Shown piece by piece: positions 36,336 through 45,393 of a stretch of 64,000 nt of DNA. The notes below the pieces were generated by a model, which was not told the DNA's origin, ran no database searches, and saw only the letters and a program-made list of their open reading frames with translations. Each line of letters opens with the position of its first letter. Positions within the stretch are counted from its first letter, which is position 1. Source of the DNA: Peptoniphilus catoniae (GTDB taxonomy: Bacteria; Bacillota; Clostridia; Tissierellales; Peptoniphilaceae); the NCBI RefSeq assembly GCF_901447155.2, contig NZ_LR588414.1:186001-250000 (forward strand), read 5' to 3'. Position numbers and translations under genes: made by a program.

Positions 36336-37052
36336 ATGAAAGAAGAAATAAAAGACTTAGTAGCATGGTTACAAGATAAGGTTAAAGAAGCAGGAGCAAA
36401 AGGAGTAGTTTTCGGACTTAGCGGCGGAGTAGATTCATCAGTAGTAGCAGCTGTATCAAAGCTTGCCTTCGGGGAGGATGCACTTGGAATAATAATGCCT
36501 TGCGAAAGCAATCCTAAAGATGAAGAGGACGCAAGACTTGTTGCAGAAGCTATAGATCTTAATATAGAAAAAGTTGATTTAACAAATACTTTTAAATATT
36601 ATTTGAAGGACAGCTTTATCTCAGACAATTTAATGGCAAAATCAAACATTAAACCTAGACTTAGAATGCTAACCCTTTATTATTATGCTCAAGACCGCAA
36701 CTATTTGGTCCTGGGATGTTCAAATGCATCTGAATTTTACTTGGGTTACTATACCAAGTATGGAGATAGTGGAGCTGATTTAATACCTCTGGCAGAATTT
36801 TTAAAGGATGAAGTTTATGATTTAGCAAAAGAACTTAATATCCCATCAGCTATAATAGAAAAAGCACCGAGTGCAGGACTCTTTGAAGATCAAAGCGATG
36901 AAAAGGAAATGGGATTTACCTATAAGGACTTAAATGATTATATAAGAGGGAAGAAGATAGATGACTCTATTGCAAGAAAAATAGAAAAGATGCACAAAAA
37001 TTCAGAACATAAGAGAAAGTTTGCTCCTATATACAAAAGAAGAATTAAATAA
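36336..37052 (+). CDS. nadE: Ammonia-dependent NAD+ synthetase
   Basis: 238 residues. ATP-pyrophosphatase fold with the P-loop SGGVDSS (about 29), EEDARLVAEA, the GCSNASEFYLGYYTKYGDSGADL stretch that binds deamido-NAD and PSAGLFEDQSDE. There is no N-terminal glutaminase domain, so ammonia is the direct nitrogen donor. GGGAG precedes the ATG. Ends inside its terminator hairpin, opposite tRNA-Leu. Confidence 0.95.
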   Translation: MKEEIKDLVAWLQDKVKEAGAKGVVFGLSGGVDSSVVAAVSKLAFGEDALGIIMPCESNPKDEEDARLVAEAIDLNIEKVDLTNTFKYYLKDSFISDNLMAKSNIKPRLRMLTLYYYAQDRNYLVLGCSNASEFYLGYYTKYGDSGADLIPLAEFLKDEVYDLAKELNIPSAIIEKAPSAGLFEDQSDEKEMGFTYKDLNDYIRGKKIDDSIARKIEKMHKNSEHKRKFAPIYKRRIK

Positions 37053-37088
37053 AAAAGACCTGAAGGTTTATCTTCAGATCTTTTTTTA
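37051..37088. terminator. Terminator shared by nadE and tRNA-Leu
   Basis: AAAAAAGACCTGAAG/CTTCAGATCTTTTTTT hairpin with one mismatch, starting in the nadE stop codon and ending four bases before the tRNA-Leu 3' end; A and T runs allow use in both directions. Confidence 0.9.
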
Positions 37089-37090
37089 GT

Positions 37091-37174
37091 TGGTGCGGGA
37101 AAGAGGACTTGAACCCCCACTCCAAAGGAACTAGATCCTAAGTCTAGCGCGTCTGCCAATTCCGCCATTCCCGC
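37091..37174 (-). tRNA. tRNA-Leu (anticodon TAG)
   Basis: 84 bases including CCA, on the minus strand. Acceptor GCGGGAA, D-loop GAATTGGCAGAC, anticodon stem CTAGA/TCTAG with loop CTTAGGA (anticodon TAG, reads CUA and related codons), long variable arm TTCCTTTGGAGT and T arm GGGGGTTCAAGTCC. Class II structure as expected for Leu. Confidence 0.97.
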
Positions 37175-37192
37175 AAGCAGTTAACAAGAGAG

Positions 37193-37221
37193 ATTGTATA
37201 ATAAAAAAGTGTTTTTGTCAA
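37193..37221 (-). promoter_or_regulatory. tRNA-Leu promoter
   Basis: On the minus strand TTGACA, 17-base spacer, TACAAT; transcription would start about 12 bases before the tRNA. Confidence 0.85.
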
Positions 37222-37354
37222 CAAGTTTTTATTTTTTATATACAGTCCCTAAGCACAAAAGTAATTATACATTGTTTTTACAAATCATGCAACTATTTTC
37301 TAAGAAAGGATAAAATATTTTTTTAAGGTGTTATAATAGTTTAGAGGTGTTTAA

Positions 37355-37762
37355 ATGAAAGACTGGTTTATAAGAGTTATGAGAGGAAGATATGGATCTG
37401 TATATGGTGCTGATTCTCTTACTAAATTTCTTCTTGTTTTAGCTGTTGTTGTCTCTATTGTTAGTGCAGTGGGTTTTTTGCCCGGTGATTTCAGATATCT
37501 AAGTTATTTTTTGATACTTATTTTATATTTTAGATTTTTTTCTAGAAACTTAGATAAAAGACTTGCTGAAAACAAAAAATTTTTAGAAATAACTTCTCCC
37601 TTCATAAGATTCTTCTCCAGAACATCAAGAAACTTAAAGGATAGGAAAAATAAATATTTTAAATGTCCTAATTGCGGACAGGAACTTCGTGCTCCAAGGA
37701 AAAAGGGAAAGATTAGTATTACTTGTAACAGTTGTAAGCAAAAGTTTCAAATTAGAACTTAA
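37355..37762 (+). CDS. Two-helix membrane protein with C-terminal zinc ribbon
   Basis: 135 residues. Two adjacent membrane helices (about 22-62), a basic linker and a C-terminal zinc ribbon with CPNC and CNSC pairs (about 105 to 128), which should lie in the cytoplasm. This arrangement recurs in clostridia without an assigned role. An extended -10 (TGTTATAAT, 37329-37337) and GAGGTG precede it; apt follows after 27 bases and probably shares the message. Confidence 0.8.
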   Translation: MKDWFIRVMRGRYGSVYGADSLTKFLLVLAVVVSIVSAVGFLPGDFRYLSYFLILILYFRFFSRNLDKRLAENKKFLEITSPFIRFFSRTSRNLKDRKNKYFKCPNCGQELRAPRKKGKISITCNSCKQKFQIRT

Positions 37763-37789
37763 AAATAATTTAATTTTGAGGTGTAGATA

Positions 37790-38299
37790 ATGGACTTATA
37801 TGAAAAAATCAGAAGTATTAAGGATTATCCTGTAGAAGGAATTATTTTCAGGGATATTACTACTTTATTAAAGGATCCTGAAAGTTTTAAAACAGCTATA
37901 GATCAGATGTGTGACCTTAATGATACTAAGGTTGACCTTGTAGTTGGAGTTGAGGCAAGGGGATTTATAGTAGGTGCTCCCATTGCTTATAAATTGGGCT
38001 GTGGATTTGTACCTGTAAGGAAAAAGGGTAAGCTTCCCTATAATAAAATTTCAGCGGACTATAAACTTGAGTACGGCACCGACTCCATTGAAATACACTC
38101 TGATGCTATTAAAAAGGGTCAAAATGTTCTTATTGTTGATGACCTTCTTGCTACAGGTGGAACCTCTCAAGTAGCTGCTGAACTTGTTGAAAGACTTGGA
38201 GGCAATATAGTAGGCCTTGATTTTCTAATTGAGCTTGTAGACCTTAAAGGTAGGGAAAAGTTATCTAAGTATAAGGTAAATTCTATATTAAAATATTAA
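37790..38299 (+). CDS. apt: Adenine phosphoribosyltransferase
   Basis: 169 residues. Salvages adenine to AMP using PRPP. IPDYP-like start (IRSIKDYPVEGIIFRDITTLLKD), GVEARGFIVGAPIAYKLG, and the PRPP loop VLIVDDLLATGGTS (about 115-128) are present. Normal length. Ends six bases before the convergent dinB stop. Confidence 0.96.
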   Translation: MDLYEKIRSIKDYPVEGIIFRDITTLLKDPESFKTAIDQMCDLNDTKVDLVVGVEARGFIVGAPIAYKLGCGFVPVRKKGKLPYNKISADYKLEYGTDSIEIHSDAIKKGQNVLIVDDLLATGGTSQVAAELVERLGGNIVGLDFLIELVDLKGREKLSKYKVNSILKY

Positions 38300-38321
38300 T
38301 CCGGATTAGTCCGGATTTTTT
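38298..38321. terminator. Terminator shared by apt and dinB
   Basis: AATCCGGA/TCCGGATT stem, TTAG loop, T run. Its loop and right arm lie within the last codons of dinB, so the two converging genes share one very compact signal. Confidence 0.85.
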
Positions 38322-39361
38322 ATATCTTTAAAGCTTAGCTGTATCGTGTCAAGGTCCACTAGGTTTGATGCTGATATTCCCATAAGTCTTAGTTTTTTTT
38401 CTGTGTAGTTCTCTTTAAAAAGAGCTTTAGATTTTTCTAAAATATCTTCATAGCTTTTAATAGTTGTTGAATAAGTTTTTGAATGGGTGCTTGTCTTAAA
38501 GTCGTGAGTTTTTAGTTTCAGTGTTAGGGTTTTAAAGCCTAAGTTGTATTTTTTTAAGTCTTCTGCAAGTTCTTTTGAATATTTATCTAAATAGCTGTTA
38601 AGTTCTTTTTTGTTATTAGTTTCAAGAAAAGTTCTCTCCACTCCCATGCTTTTTCTTGTTCTATCAGGTATTACTTCTCTTCTGTCTATACCTCTTATTC
38701 TTTCATATATTTCTATTCCCATTTTGCCGAAAAGATCAAATAGAAAGTCCTCCTTTAAGCCCATAAGGTCTTCTATAGTGTTGATACCTATTTTTCTAAG
38801 TTTTTCTTGGGACATTTCACCTAGACCGTGGACTTTGTTAATGTCAAGCTTGTATAAAATTTCCGGCATATCTGAGTCTGAAATTATCATAAAACCGTCA
38901 GGTTTTTTCCAATCGCTGGCTATTTTGGCAAGAAACTTATTATAGGACAGGCCCATACTTACAGTAAGACCCGTTTCTTTTAATATTCTTCTTTTTAAGT
39001 CCATGGCAAGATTAACAGGTTCATTTGAATGGGAAAGGTCAATGTAGCATTCATCAATTGAAACTTTTTCCATATTTCGTGAGTAGTCAGCAATTATATT
39101 AAAAACTTCTTTGGATTTTTTTAAATATTTTTCTCTATTGGATTTTACTACAATTAAACTGGGGCATAGAGCCCTTGCCATAAATATAGGCATGGCAGAA
39201 TGAATTCCATACCTTCTTGCAGGATAGTTTACAGTTGCAACAATGCCCCTGTCACTTAGACCGCCAACAGCTAGAGGTTTACCTTTAAGTGAAGGATTAT
39301 CAAGTTCTTCAACAGATGCATAAAAAGCATCTATATCTATATGAATAATTTTGTTTTTCAA
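38306..39361 (-). CDS. dinB: DNA polymerase IV (Y family)
   Basis: 351 residues. I choose the TTG start at 39361 because AGGTG lies six bases upstream; a GTG nine bases earlier would overlap that site. Y-family polymerase: IHIDIDAFYASVEE (metal-binding Asp and the steric-gate Phe region), SIDECYIDLS (catalytic Asp-Glu), thumb helix-hairpin-helix VHGLGEMSQEKLRKIGI and little-finger domain to the end. Performs error-prone bypass of lesions. No SOS box recognised upstream. Confidence 0.93.
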   Translation of the reverse strand: MKNKIIHIDIDAFYASVEELDNPSLKGKPLAVGGLSDRGIVATVNYPARRYGIHSAMPIFMARALCPSLIVVKSNREKYLKKSKEVFNIIADYSRNMEKVSIDECYIDLSHSNEPVNLAMDLKRRILKETGLTVSMGLSYNKFLAKIASDWKKPDGFMIISDSDMPEILYKLDINKVHGLGEMSQEKLRKIGINTIEDLMGLKEDFLFDLFGKMGIEIYERIRGIDRREVIPDRTRKSMGVERTFLETNNKKELNSYLDKYSKELAEDLKKYNLGFKTLTLKLKTHDFKTSTHSKTYSTTIKSYEDILEKSKALFKENYTEKKLRLMGISASNLVDLDTIQLSFKDIKNPD

Positions 39362-39452
39362 CTTAATCACCTAAGTTAATATTAACAAAAGGCGAAAATT
39401 CATCAAGCTTTAAAAATATTTTATATGATGTATAATTGCTTTGAGGTGAAGT

Positions 39453-40067
39453 ATGAAGAGAATCATTGCCATATTCGACTTTGATAAGACTCTAACAGAC
39501 AAGGATACAATAATACTTCTTTGGGAATATGCTATTAAAAATAAAAAGGTAAGTAAATTTATATTTTATAGGTCTATTATACAGGGAAGTCTAAATTATT
39601 TAGCCGGATTTAAAATTAAGCATTTTAAGTCAAGTATATGCAGAGTGTTTCGATACTTAAGTGAAGAAGACTTGGAAGACTTTGTAAACTATGTTTATGA
39701 GAGTCATATGTTGGAAGACGGTCTCGAATACCTTGAGAACATTGAGGCGGACTATTTTATGTTGGTATCAGCATCTCCTATAAATTATCTTAAATATTTC
39801 AAAAGTTTTTTAAAATTTGATGTAATTATTGGAACGGAGTTGGATGAATCTTTTAACATAAAGGGAGAAAATAACAGATCAACTGAAAAGGTTGAGAGAA
39901 TTTTAAACCATCTTAGTAGCAAGGGTATAGAAATAGACTATGACAATTCCAGTGCTTTTTCTGATTCCTATAATCATGACAGGCCCATGATGGAGTTGGT
40001 AAAAAACAGGTATCTCATTAATTCAAATAAATCTGTAGAAGGTTATAAAAATTTATATTGGAAGTAA
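39453..40067 (+). CDS. HAD-IB family phosphatase
   Basis: 204 residues. Motif I FDFDKTLTDKDT (nucleophile Asp and acid/base Asp), motif II Ser in MLVSASP, and motif III/IV AFSDSYNHDRPMMELV. The helical cap between motifs I and II fits subclass IB (SerB-like or phosphatidylglycerophosphatase C-like). Substrate uncertain. GAGGTGAAG precedes the ATG; divergent from dinB. Confidence 0.85.
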   Translation: MKRIIAIFDFDKTLTDKDTIILLWEYAIKNKKVSKFIFYRSIIQGSLNYLAGFKIKHFKSSICRVFRYLSEEDLEDFVNYVYESHMLEDGLEYLENIEADYFMLVSASPINYLKYFKSFLKFDVIIGTELDESFNIKGENNRSTEKVERILNHLSSKGIEIDYDNSSAFSDSYNHDRPMMELVKNRYLINSNKSVEGYKNLYWK

Positions 40068-40080
40068 AATATCTATAATA

Positions 40081-40120
40081 AAACTCCGAGTCCATTAAGA
40101 CTTCGGAGTTTCTATTTTTT
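40081..40120 (+). terminator. Terminator of the HAD phosphatase gene
   Basis: AAACTCCGA/TCGGAGTTT stem followed by CTATTTTTT. Confidence 0.85.
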
Positions 40121-40168
40121 ATTAAAAATAATGGTAAGAAGAATAAAATTTTGTAACAGAAAAAGATT

Positions 40169-40591
40169 TTACTTGCGCATAATTATTATGCCTAAAATAC
40201 AAACTATTACTCCTAAAATCTTTCTCGGTGTTATAGGTTCATTGTAGAGAATAAGACCTACAAAAAGTAAAGTTATGGATAAAATTATACTTACAATTAA
40301 ATAACCTGAGTTAATATTCCAACCGGACTTATAAAGATACATATAACCTGCCTCAAGACCTACTATGGCCACACCTAGAACAAATGGAGCCCAGTTAAGT
40401 TTATGGTACTCTTCTATTAGGCTTGCACCGGGATTAGTTATAAAAAACACAAGAGCCGAGCACACAGTACCTATTAAGTAAGTGATTGTAAGGGCCGCTA
40501 AGGGATTTAGTTTTTCAGGAGAGGACTTGGAGCAAATATGATAAAAAACATTTGAAAATACTATTAAGAAAATCGGCCAATAATTAACCAT
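40169..40591 (-). CDS. Small EamA/DMT-type membrane protein
   Basis: 140 residues with four or five membrane helices and the EamA half-repeat ending LYNEPITPRKILGVIVCILGIIIM. Half the size of a normal EamA transporter, so it would need to dimerise, as small DMT proteins do. Ends cleanly and shows no sign of a broken partner. Substrate unknown. AGGTGT lies just upstream of the ATG. Confidence 0.8.
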   Translation of the reverse strand: MVNYWPIFLIVFSNVFYHICSKSSPEKLNPLAALTITYLIGTVCSALVFFITNPGASLIEEYHKLNWAPFVLGVAIVGLEAGYMYLYKSGWNINSGYLIVSIILSITLLFVGLILYNEPITPRKILGVIVCILGIIIMRK

Positions 40592-40772
40592 AGGACACCT
40601 CCGTTTTCAATTTACTTTATAGTAGCATAAGGGCAGTTTATTTTCAAAGCTTTTAAAGAGATCACAAGATCTTGTAGTTTTTATTTAATACTGACACAAG
40701 ATACATAAACACTTTACAAATAAGCTTTATATTGTAATTGATAGATTTGTAATTAAATATTTGGAGGGAATT

Positions 40773-41027
40773 ATGGTATTGGAGATAAGATATTTAAAAA
40801 ACTTAGAGAGACCCTGGTTAATTAAAAGAGCTGATGGCGACTATTCTCAACATTCTCACATGAAAAGGAAGAAAGATGTGGAAAAAGTTAAGCACCTTAT
40901 TGAAATAAAAAAATATCCTGACAATAAAGATCAAAGAATTGCAATGGAAAGATTATTAACTGAAGATGAATTTAGAAGTCTTAACAAAAGGCAAAGGTAC
41001 ATAAATATAAACAAAGGATTAAGATAA
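40773..41027 (+). CDS. Conserved-looking small basic protein, unknown
   Basis: 84 residues from the ATG behind GGAGGG (a TTG 12 bases earlier lies inside that site). Basic, soluble, with a His-containing SQHSHMKRKKD segment and the pattern MERLLTEDEFRSLNKRQRYININKG at the end (quoted in part). I recall similar short proteins in clostridia but know no function. Single gene closed by a strong hairpin. Confidence 0.7.
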   Translation: MVLEIRYLKNLERPWLIKRADGDYSQHSHMKRKKDVEKVKHLIEIKKYPDNKDQRIAMERLLTEDEFRSLNKRQRYININKGLR

Positions 41028-41052
41028 AATCTATTATATATGAAAGAGTTTA

Positions 41053-41092
41053 TATAAGGTTGACTTATTAAATGTAAGTCGACCTTATAATT
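41053..41092 (+). terminator. Hairpin after the 84-residue protein gene
   Basis: 15-bp stem TATAAGGTTGACTTA/TAAGTCGACCTTATA with one G-U pair, then ATTTTAA; a long stem with a weak T run. Confidence 0.75.
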
Positions 41093-41143
41093 TTAATAAG
41101 GAGATTTAACTTTATTAAAAAGCCCAAGTGTATTAGAATGTAA

Positions 41144-42523
41144 ATGGTGAAACAAATGAAGAAATTTTTTAGAGCATCTATAGTTTTAATAGTTTTATTA
41201 TTGGCAACTGTATACCTATCCGGTTTTTATTTTTTTGCTTACCACTTCTTTCCAAAGACCACTATAAATGGAAAAGATTTCGGATTTACAAGAAGATCAG
41301 ACTTATATGAAAACTATAAATCTTACTATGACAATTACAATTTAAAATTGATAAAAAAAGATGGAAGTTTAAAAATAAATCCTAAAGATATTGACTATGT
41401 AGACACATTAGACCAGGGACAATTTGTAGATCAGAATCCATTTTATTGGTTTTTGTATATTTTAGTGCCAAGAGATGAGAGCCTTCAAGCAAGGATAAAT
41501 TACAATGAGGATAAACTTGAGGAAATTATAGATAAGAACTTTGTTAATATAGATAATTTAATTGAGCCAGAAGATGCTCAAATAGTTTATGAGAAGGACA
41601 AGTATAAGATAAAAAAGGAAGTTGAAGGAAACAAGGTTAACATTAAAAAACTCAAGGAAGAGATTATTAAGAGTTTTAAAAGTGCTGATAAGAAATTAAA
41701 GCTTGAGGAGAAGGACCTTTATATAAAACCCTATATACTTTCAGACGATAAGAGGTTAAACTCTATTCTTGAACAAAAAAACAAACTAAATGGTTTTAAA
41801 ATAACTTATGATTTTAAAGACAGGCAAGAAGTTCTTGAGAAAGACGAATTGGTAAGCCTTTATGTTGATAATGGAGAGGGCCTTTTAGTTCCGGATCCGG
41901 TTAAGGCTGAGGATTATATTAGAATGCTTGCCTCAAAGTATGATACCTTTAAGGGAGAAAGAGTATTTAATGCTACAGATATAGGTCCTGTAACTGTTAG
42001 GGGAGGAATATATGGATGGAGCACCGATATATTAAAATCTACTGAGGAGCTTATTAAAGCATTGGAAAACACTGAGGATGTAACATTGACTCCAAGTTAC
42101 AGACTTGAAGCGGTTGATAGAGGACTTAACGATTTAGGTAACTCTTATGTTGAAATTGATTTAGGCAGACAACATATGTGGCTTTATAAAGATTCCAAGC
42201 TTGTAGTTGATACTCCTATAGTATCTGGAAATCCCAGTCAAGGAAATGGGACTCCTACAGGGACAGGAAAAATTTGGTCAAGAGAAAGAGACAGGTATCT
42301 TACAGGTGATGGTTGGAGATCTTTTGTAGGTTATTGGTTACCCTTTAACTGGTCAGGCTGCGGCATTCATGATTCTTCCTGGAGGTCTGATTACGGTAAG
42401 GACATTTATCTTACTAATGGATCTCATGGCTGTGTAAATACTCCTCCTAATCTCATGAGTGTTTTTTATAACAACACTTTTCACGGTATGCCTGTTGTGG
42501 TCTATGACTCCAATTCAAAATAG
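41144..42523 (+). CDS. L,D-transpeptidase (YkuD) with peptidoglycan-binding domains
   Basis: 459 residues from ATG 41144; ATG 41156 is as likely, since GGTGA lies between the two. One N-terminal membrane anchor (about 9-30), a long extracytoplasmic part with two PG_binding_4-like modules (about 35-300) and a C-terminal YkuD domain. The catalytic pattern is intact: GCGIHD...then SHGCVNTPP with the active Cys (about 431). It makes 3-3 cross-links or attaches proteins to stem peptides. The upstream sequence has TAGAAT only a few bases before the first ATG, so the leader is very short. Confidence 0.92.
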   Translation: MVKQMKKFFRASIVLIVLLLATVYLSGFYFFAYHFFPKTTINGKDFGFTRRSDLYENYKSYYDNYNLKLIKKDGSLKINPKDIDYVDTLDQGQFVDQNPFYWFLYILVPRDESLQARINYNEDKLEEIIDKNFVNIDNLIEPEDAQIVYEKDKYKIKKEVEGNKVNIKKLKEEIIKSFKSADKKLKLEEKDLYIKPYILSDDKRLNSILEQKNKLNGFKITYDFKDRQEVLEKDELVSLYVDNGEGLLVPDPVKAEDYIRMLASKYDTFKGERVFNATDIGPVTVRGGIYGWSTDILKSTEELIKALENTEDVTLTPSYRLEAVDRGLNDLGNSYVEIDLGRQHMWLYKDSKLVVDTPIVSGNPSQGNGTPTGTGKIWSRERDRYLTGDGWRSFVGYWLPFNWSGCGIHDSSWRSDYGKDIYLTNGSHGCVNTPPNLMSVFYNNTFHGMPVVVYDSNSK

Positions 42524-42571
42524 AATTCTTGCTTTTTTTAAGATAAATATGGTAAAGTATAGTCGTTAAAT

Positions 42572-42679
42572 ATCTTCAGGGTTTGGTGAAATTCCTTACC
42601 GGCGGTAAAGTCCGCGAGTCCTTAGGGACTGAACTTGTGAAATTCAAGTACCGACGGTATAGTCCGGATGAAAGAAGAT
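42572..42679 (+). promoter_or_regulatory. FMN riboswitch (RFN element)
   Basis: P1 helix ATCTTC/GAAGAT encloses the RFN core: AGGGTTTGGTGAAATTCC, TTACCGGCGGTAAAGTCCGCGAG (in part), GTACCGACGGTATAGTCCGGATGAAAGAAGA (in part). Binding of FMN should favour the terminator downstream and shut off the riboflavin transporter gene. Confidence 0.97.
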
Positions 42680-42690
42680 TGTATTTTTAT

Positions 42691-42722
42691 GCAATTCCCT
42701 GAGAAATCATGGGATTTTTTTA
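42691..42722 (+). terminator. FMN-controlled terminator
   Basis: CCCTGA/TCA-GGG stem with one bulge and a seven-T run, between the aptamer and the ribU ribosome site. GGGATT at its 3' arm can also pair with AATCCC just downstream. Confidence 0.75.
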
Positions 42723-42746
42723 ATCCCTAAATTCTTGGAGGTTTAA

Positions 42747-43352
42747 ATGAATAGAGTTAATTCAAAAACAGGAGCAAGTACAAGGCAGTTAATAAGGATT
42801 ACAATGTTGTCTGCAATTTCTTTTTTGCTTATGGCATACCAAATCCCTCTACCTTTTATAGCTCCAAGCTTTATACAAATGGATGTATCGGATTTACCTA
42901 TTGTAGTAGGCTCATTTGCTATGGGACCTGTTGCGGGGATTTTAATTTCCGCTCTCAAAAATATACTTCACATAGTAATAAAAGGAACAACTACAGGTGG
43001 AGTAGGGGAGTTGTCAAACTTTATAATAGGCTCCGTCTTTGCTTTTACTGCCGGATTTGTCTACAGTAGAAATAAAAGCTTTAAAAGTGCCTTTTTAGGT
43101 TTATTTTTAGGAAGCCTTGCTATGACAGGAGTGTCTATAATATCAAATTATTACTTTATATTTCCCCTATACAGCAAGCTTATGCCGATGGATGCCATAA
43201 TAGAGGCCGGTTCAATTGTAACATCAAAGATAACTGACCTTTGGTCTATGATGATGTATTCAATACTACCTTTTAATTTAATTAAGGGTTTTAGCGTTTC
43301 AGCCTTGGCTATGCTTATTTATAAAAGAGTTTCCCCTATACTTAAAGGATAA
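42747..43352 (+). CDS. ribU: Riboflavin ECF transporter S component
   Basis: 201 residues, six membrane helices, with the ECF S-component features of RibU: LSAISFLLMAYQIPLPFIAPSFIQMDVSDLP near the N-terminus and the GELSNFIIG segment. It binds riboflavin and works with a shared EcfAA'T module not present here. The FMN riboswitch directly upstream confirms the substrate. GGAGG precedes the ATG. Confidence 0.95.
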   Translation: MNRVNSKTGASTRQLIRITMLSAISFLLMAYQIPLPFIAPSFIQMDVSDLPIVVGSFAMGPVAGILISALKNILHIVIKGTTTGGVGELSNFIIGSVFAFTAGFVYSRNKSFKSAFLGLFLGSLAMTGVSIISNYYFIFPLYSKLMPMDAIIEAGSIVTSKITDLWSMMMYSILPFNLIKGFSVSALAMLIYKRVSPILKG

Positions 43353-43368
43353 AGGAGAAGATGGCAGG

Positions 43369-43400
43369 ATTGTTACTTTAAAAGTGGCAATTCTGTTTTT
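43369..43400 (+). terminator. ribU terminator
   Basis: ATTGTTACTT/AAGTGGCAAT stem with two G-U pairs, then TCTGTTTTT. Confidence 0.7.
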
Positions 43401-43432
43401 GTTTTAAGAAAAGTATTTAAACAGGATATAAA

Positions 43433-43475
43433 AAATTGACCTTAGCCTGATATTAAATCAAGTTAAGGTCAATTT
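43433..43475 (-). terminator. Terminator of the mnmA-ctc operon
   Basis: AAATTGACCTTA/TAAGGTCAATTT stem with a 19-base loop; on the minus strand it is followed by TTTTTTAT. About 20 bases past the ctc stop. Confidence 0.85.
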
Positions 43476-43495
43476 ATTTGTAAGTATTATATTAA

Positions 43496-44140
43496 TTACT
43501 CTTCTTCTTCCTTAGGAGCTTCAGTTTCTGAAACGGTAGGAACGTCTGCTGAAACCTCTTCTACTTCTTCTCCTATTTCTTCTTCTCTAGGCTCTTGAAG
43601 GCTTGCAACTATTTCATCAGTATCTGTTAAGATTTCAACTTTATCATTAGATGCTATATCAAGATCACCTATAGTGTAGGAATCACCTATTTGCATATCT
43701 ATTACATCAATACTTGCTTCTGATGGTAGGTCTGATGGTAGACATTCAATTTCAACCTCATCAATTGTTTGAAGAAGTACTGAAGGTTGAACTCTTATAT
43801 CATCTCTATTAATTAATACAATAGGAACAGTAACTCTAAGTTTTTCAGACATATCTACAAGGAATAAATCAAAGTGTAAAATTTGATTTTTAAAAGGATG
43901 GTTTTGAACATCTTTAAATAATGCCTTTTGTTCTTCTCCATCGATATTTATTGTAATAATATTTGATGTACCGGCTTTTGAATATAGTTTTTTAAGTTCC
44001 TTTTCAACTGCCTTAACATGTGAAGCTTCTTTACCCTTTGAATAGATTACTCCTGGGATTTTTTGATCCTGTCTTAATTTAATTACCTTATTTTTTCCTA
44101 TCTCTTCTCTTTTTTCAAGATTTAAAACCATTTCTGACAT
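43496..44140 (-). CDS. Ribosomal protein L25/general stress protein Ctc
   Basis: 214 residues: N-terminal L25 beta-barrel that binds 5S rRNA (EEIGKNKVIKLRQDQKIPGVIYSKG), a TL5/CTC-type C-terminal domain (VEIECLPSDLPSEASIDVIDM) and an acidic Glu-rich tail of about 35 residues. The two-domain form is the Ctc type. Lies 25 bases behind mnmA on the same strand. Confidence 0.95.
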   Translation of the reverse strand: MSEMVLNLEKREEIGKNKVIKLRQDQKIPGVIYSKGKEASHVKAVEKELKKLYSKAGTSNIITINIDGEEQKALFKDVQNHPFKNQILHFDLFLVDMSEKLRVTVPIVLINRDDIRVQPSVLLQTIDEVEIECLPSDLPSEASIDVIDMQIGDSYTIGDLDIASNDKVEILTDTDEIVASLQEPREEEIGEEVEEVSADVPTVSETEAPKEEEE

Positions 44141-44165
44141 TTTATACCTCCAAATTAAAATTTCC

Positions 44166-45233
44166 TTATTTTATAATTCCTGAACCAAGACACACCTCAT
44201 CCTTATATAGAACAAGGACCTGTCCCGGGGTTACCCCTTTAAGTGGATTATCAAATACCGCTTTAAGATTATTACCATCTTTATATATAGTCATAGCTTC
44301 GTCTTTTGCCCTGTATCTTATCTTTCCGGAACACCTTAATGGAAAGCCCGGGGCTTGAGTAATAAAGAAAGGATCTTCCAAAATTGTTTCTGTCTTGTAT
44401 AGAGCCTTATTTTTTACCCCTTGAGCAACAATAAGTCTATTGTTTTTAAGATCCTTATCAGCTACAAAAAACGGTTCACCATTGCCCATACCTCCAAGTC
44501 CGATACCTCTTCTTTGACCGATGGTATAATGTATAAGTCCTGAATGTTTACCTAAGTACTCTCCTGTTACAGAATATATATCTCCAGGTTTTGTATAAAG
44601 GAACTTGTCCAAAAAACTGTTAAAGTCTCTTTCACCTATAAAACATATACCCGTTGAGTCTTTTTTATGCGCTGTTGCCAAGTTATTTTTAATTGCAATA
44701 TCTCTAACCTGATCTTTAGTGAGATCTCCGACTGGGAATAGAGTTTTTGCAAGAGCTTCCTGATTTACTCTGGACAAAAAATAAGATTGGTCTTTGTTGC
44801 TATCAACGCCTCTTAGTAAATACGTCTTACCATTTTCCTTTTTAGTTCTTGCATAATGACCCATAGCTATATAATCGCTTTCAAAGGTCATGGCAAAATT
44901 CAGGAACGCTTTAAATTTAATTTCGGTATTGCACATTACATCGGGGTTTGGAGTTCGCCCTTTTTTATATTCATTTAAAAAATAGGAAAAAACTCGATCC
45001 TTATATTGTTTTTCAAAATTTACCGTGTAATACTTAATACCCAACTGGCTGGCCACTCTAGTAACATCAAGGTAATCTTCAGTAGCGGTGCATATACCAT
45101 CTTCATCTTCTTCGTCCCAGTTTTTCATAAACACTCCGGTAACATCGTAACCCTCCTCTTTTAAAAGAAGAGCTGCAACAGAAGAATCGACTCCACCACT
45201 CATTCCAAGAACTACGCTTTTACCCTTAGTCAT
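44166..45233 (-). CDS. mnmA: tRNA-specific 2-thiouridylase MnmA
   Basis: 355 residues. PP-loop MSGGVDSSVAALLL (about 10-22), first active Cys in NPDVMCNTEIKF (about 100) and second in TGICFIGER (about 195), with the GQRRGIGLGG motif. Adds sulfur to U34 of Lys, Glu and Gln tRNAs. AGGAGG precedes the ATG (45233). First gene of an mnmA-ctc operon, divergent from apbE. Confidence 0.97.
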   Translation of the reverse strand: MTKGKSVVLGMSGGVDSSVAALLLKEEGYDVTGVFMKNWDEEDEDGICTATEDYLDVTRVASQLGIKYYTVNFEKQYKDRVFSYFLNEYKKGRTPNPDVMCNTEIKFKAFLNFAMTFESDYIAMGHYARTKKENGKTYLLRGVDSNKDQSYFLSRVNQEALAKTLFPVGDLTKDQVRDIAIKNNLATAHKKDSTGICFIGERDFNSFLDKFLYTKPGDIYSVTGEYLGKHSGLIHYTIGQRRGIGLGGMGNGEPFFVADKDLKNNRLIVAQGVKNKALYKTETILEDPFFITQAPGFPLRCSGKIRYRAKDEAMTIYKDGNNLKAVFDNPLKGVTPGQVLVLYKDEVCLGSGIIK

Positions 45234-45393
45234 TGAAATTACCTCCTGTGGTTCTAACCATTAAAACATTATACATTAGAAGTAAGTAAAAATCTACAAA
45301 AATCGACAATTACCATATTTTATATTAAAATTACATATAAATTTTAATATTTTATTTACAAAGTTTATTTGATAATATATAGAAGGTGATTTT

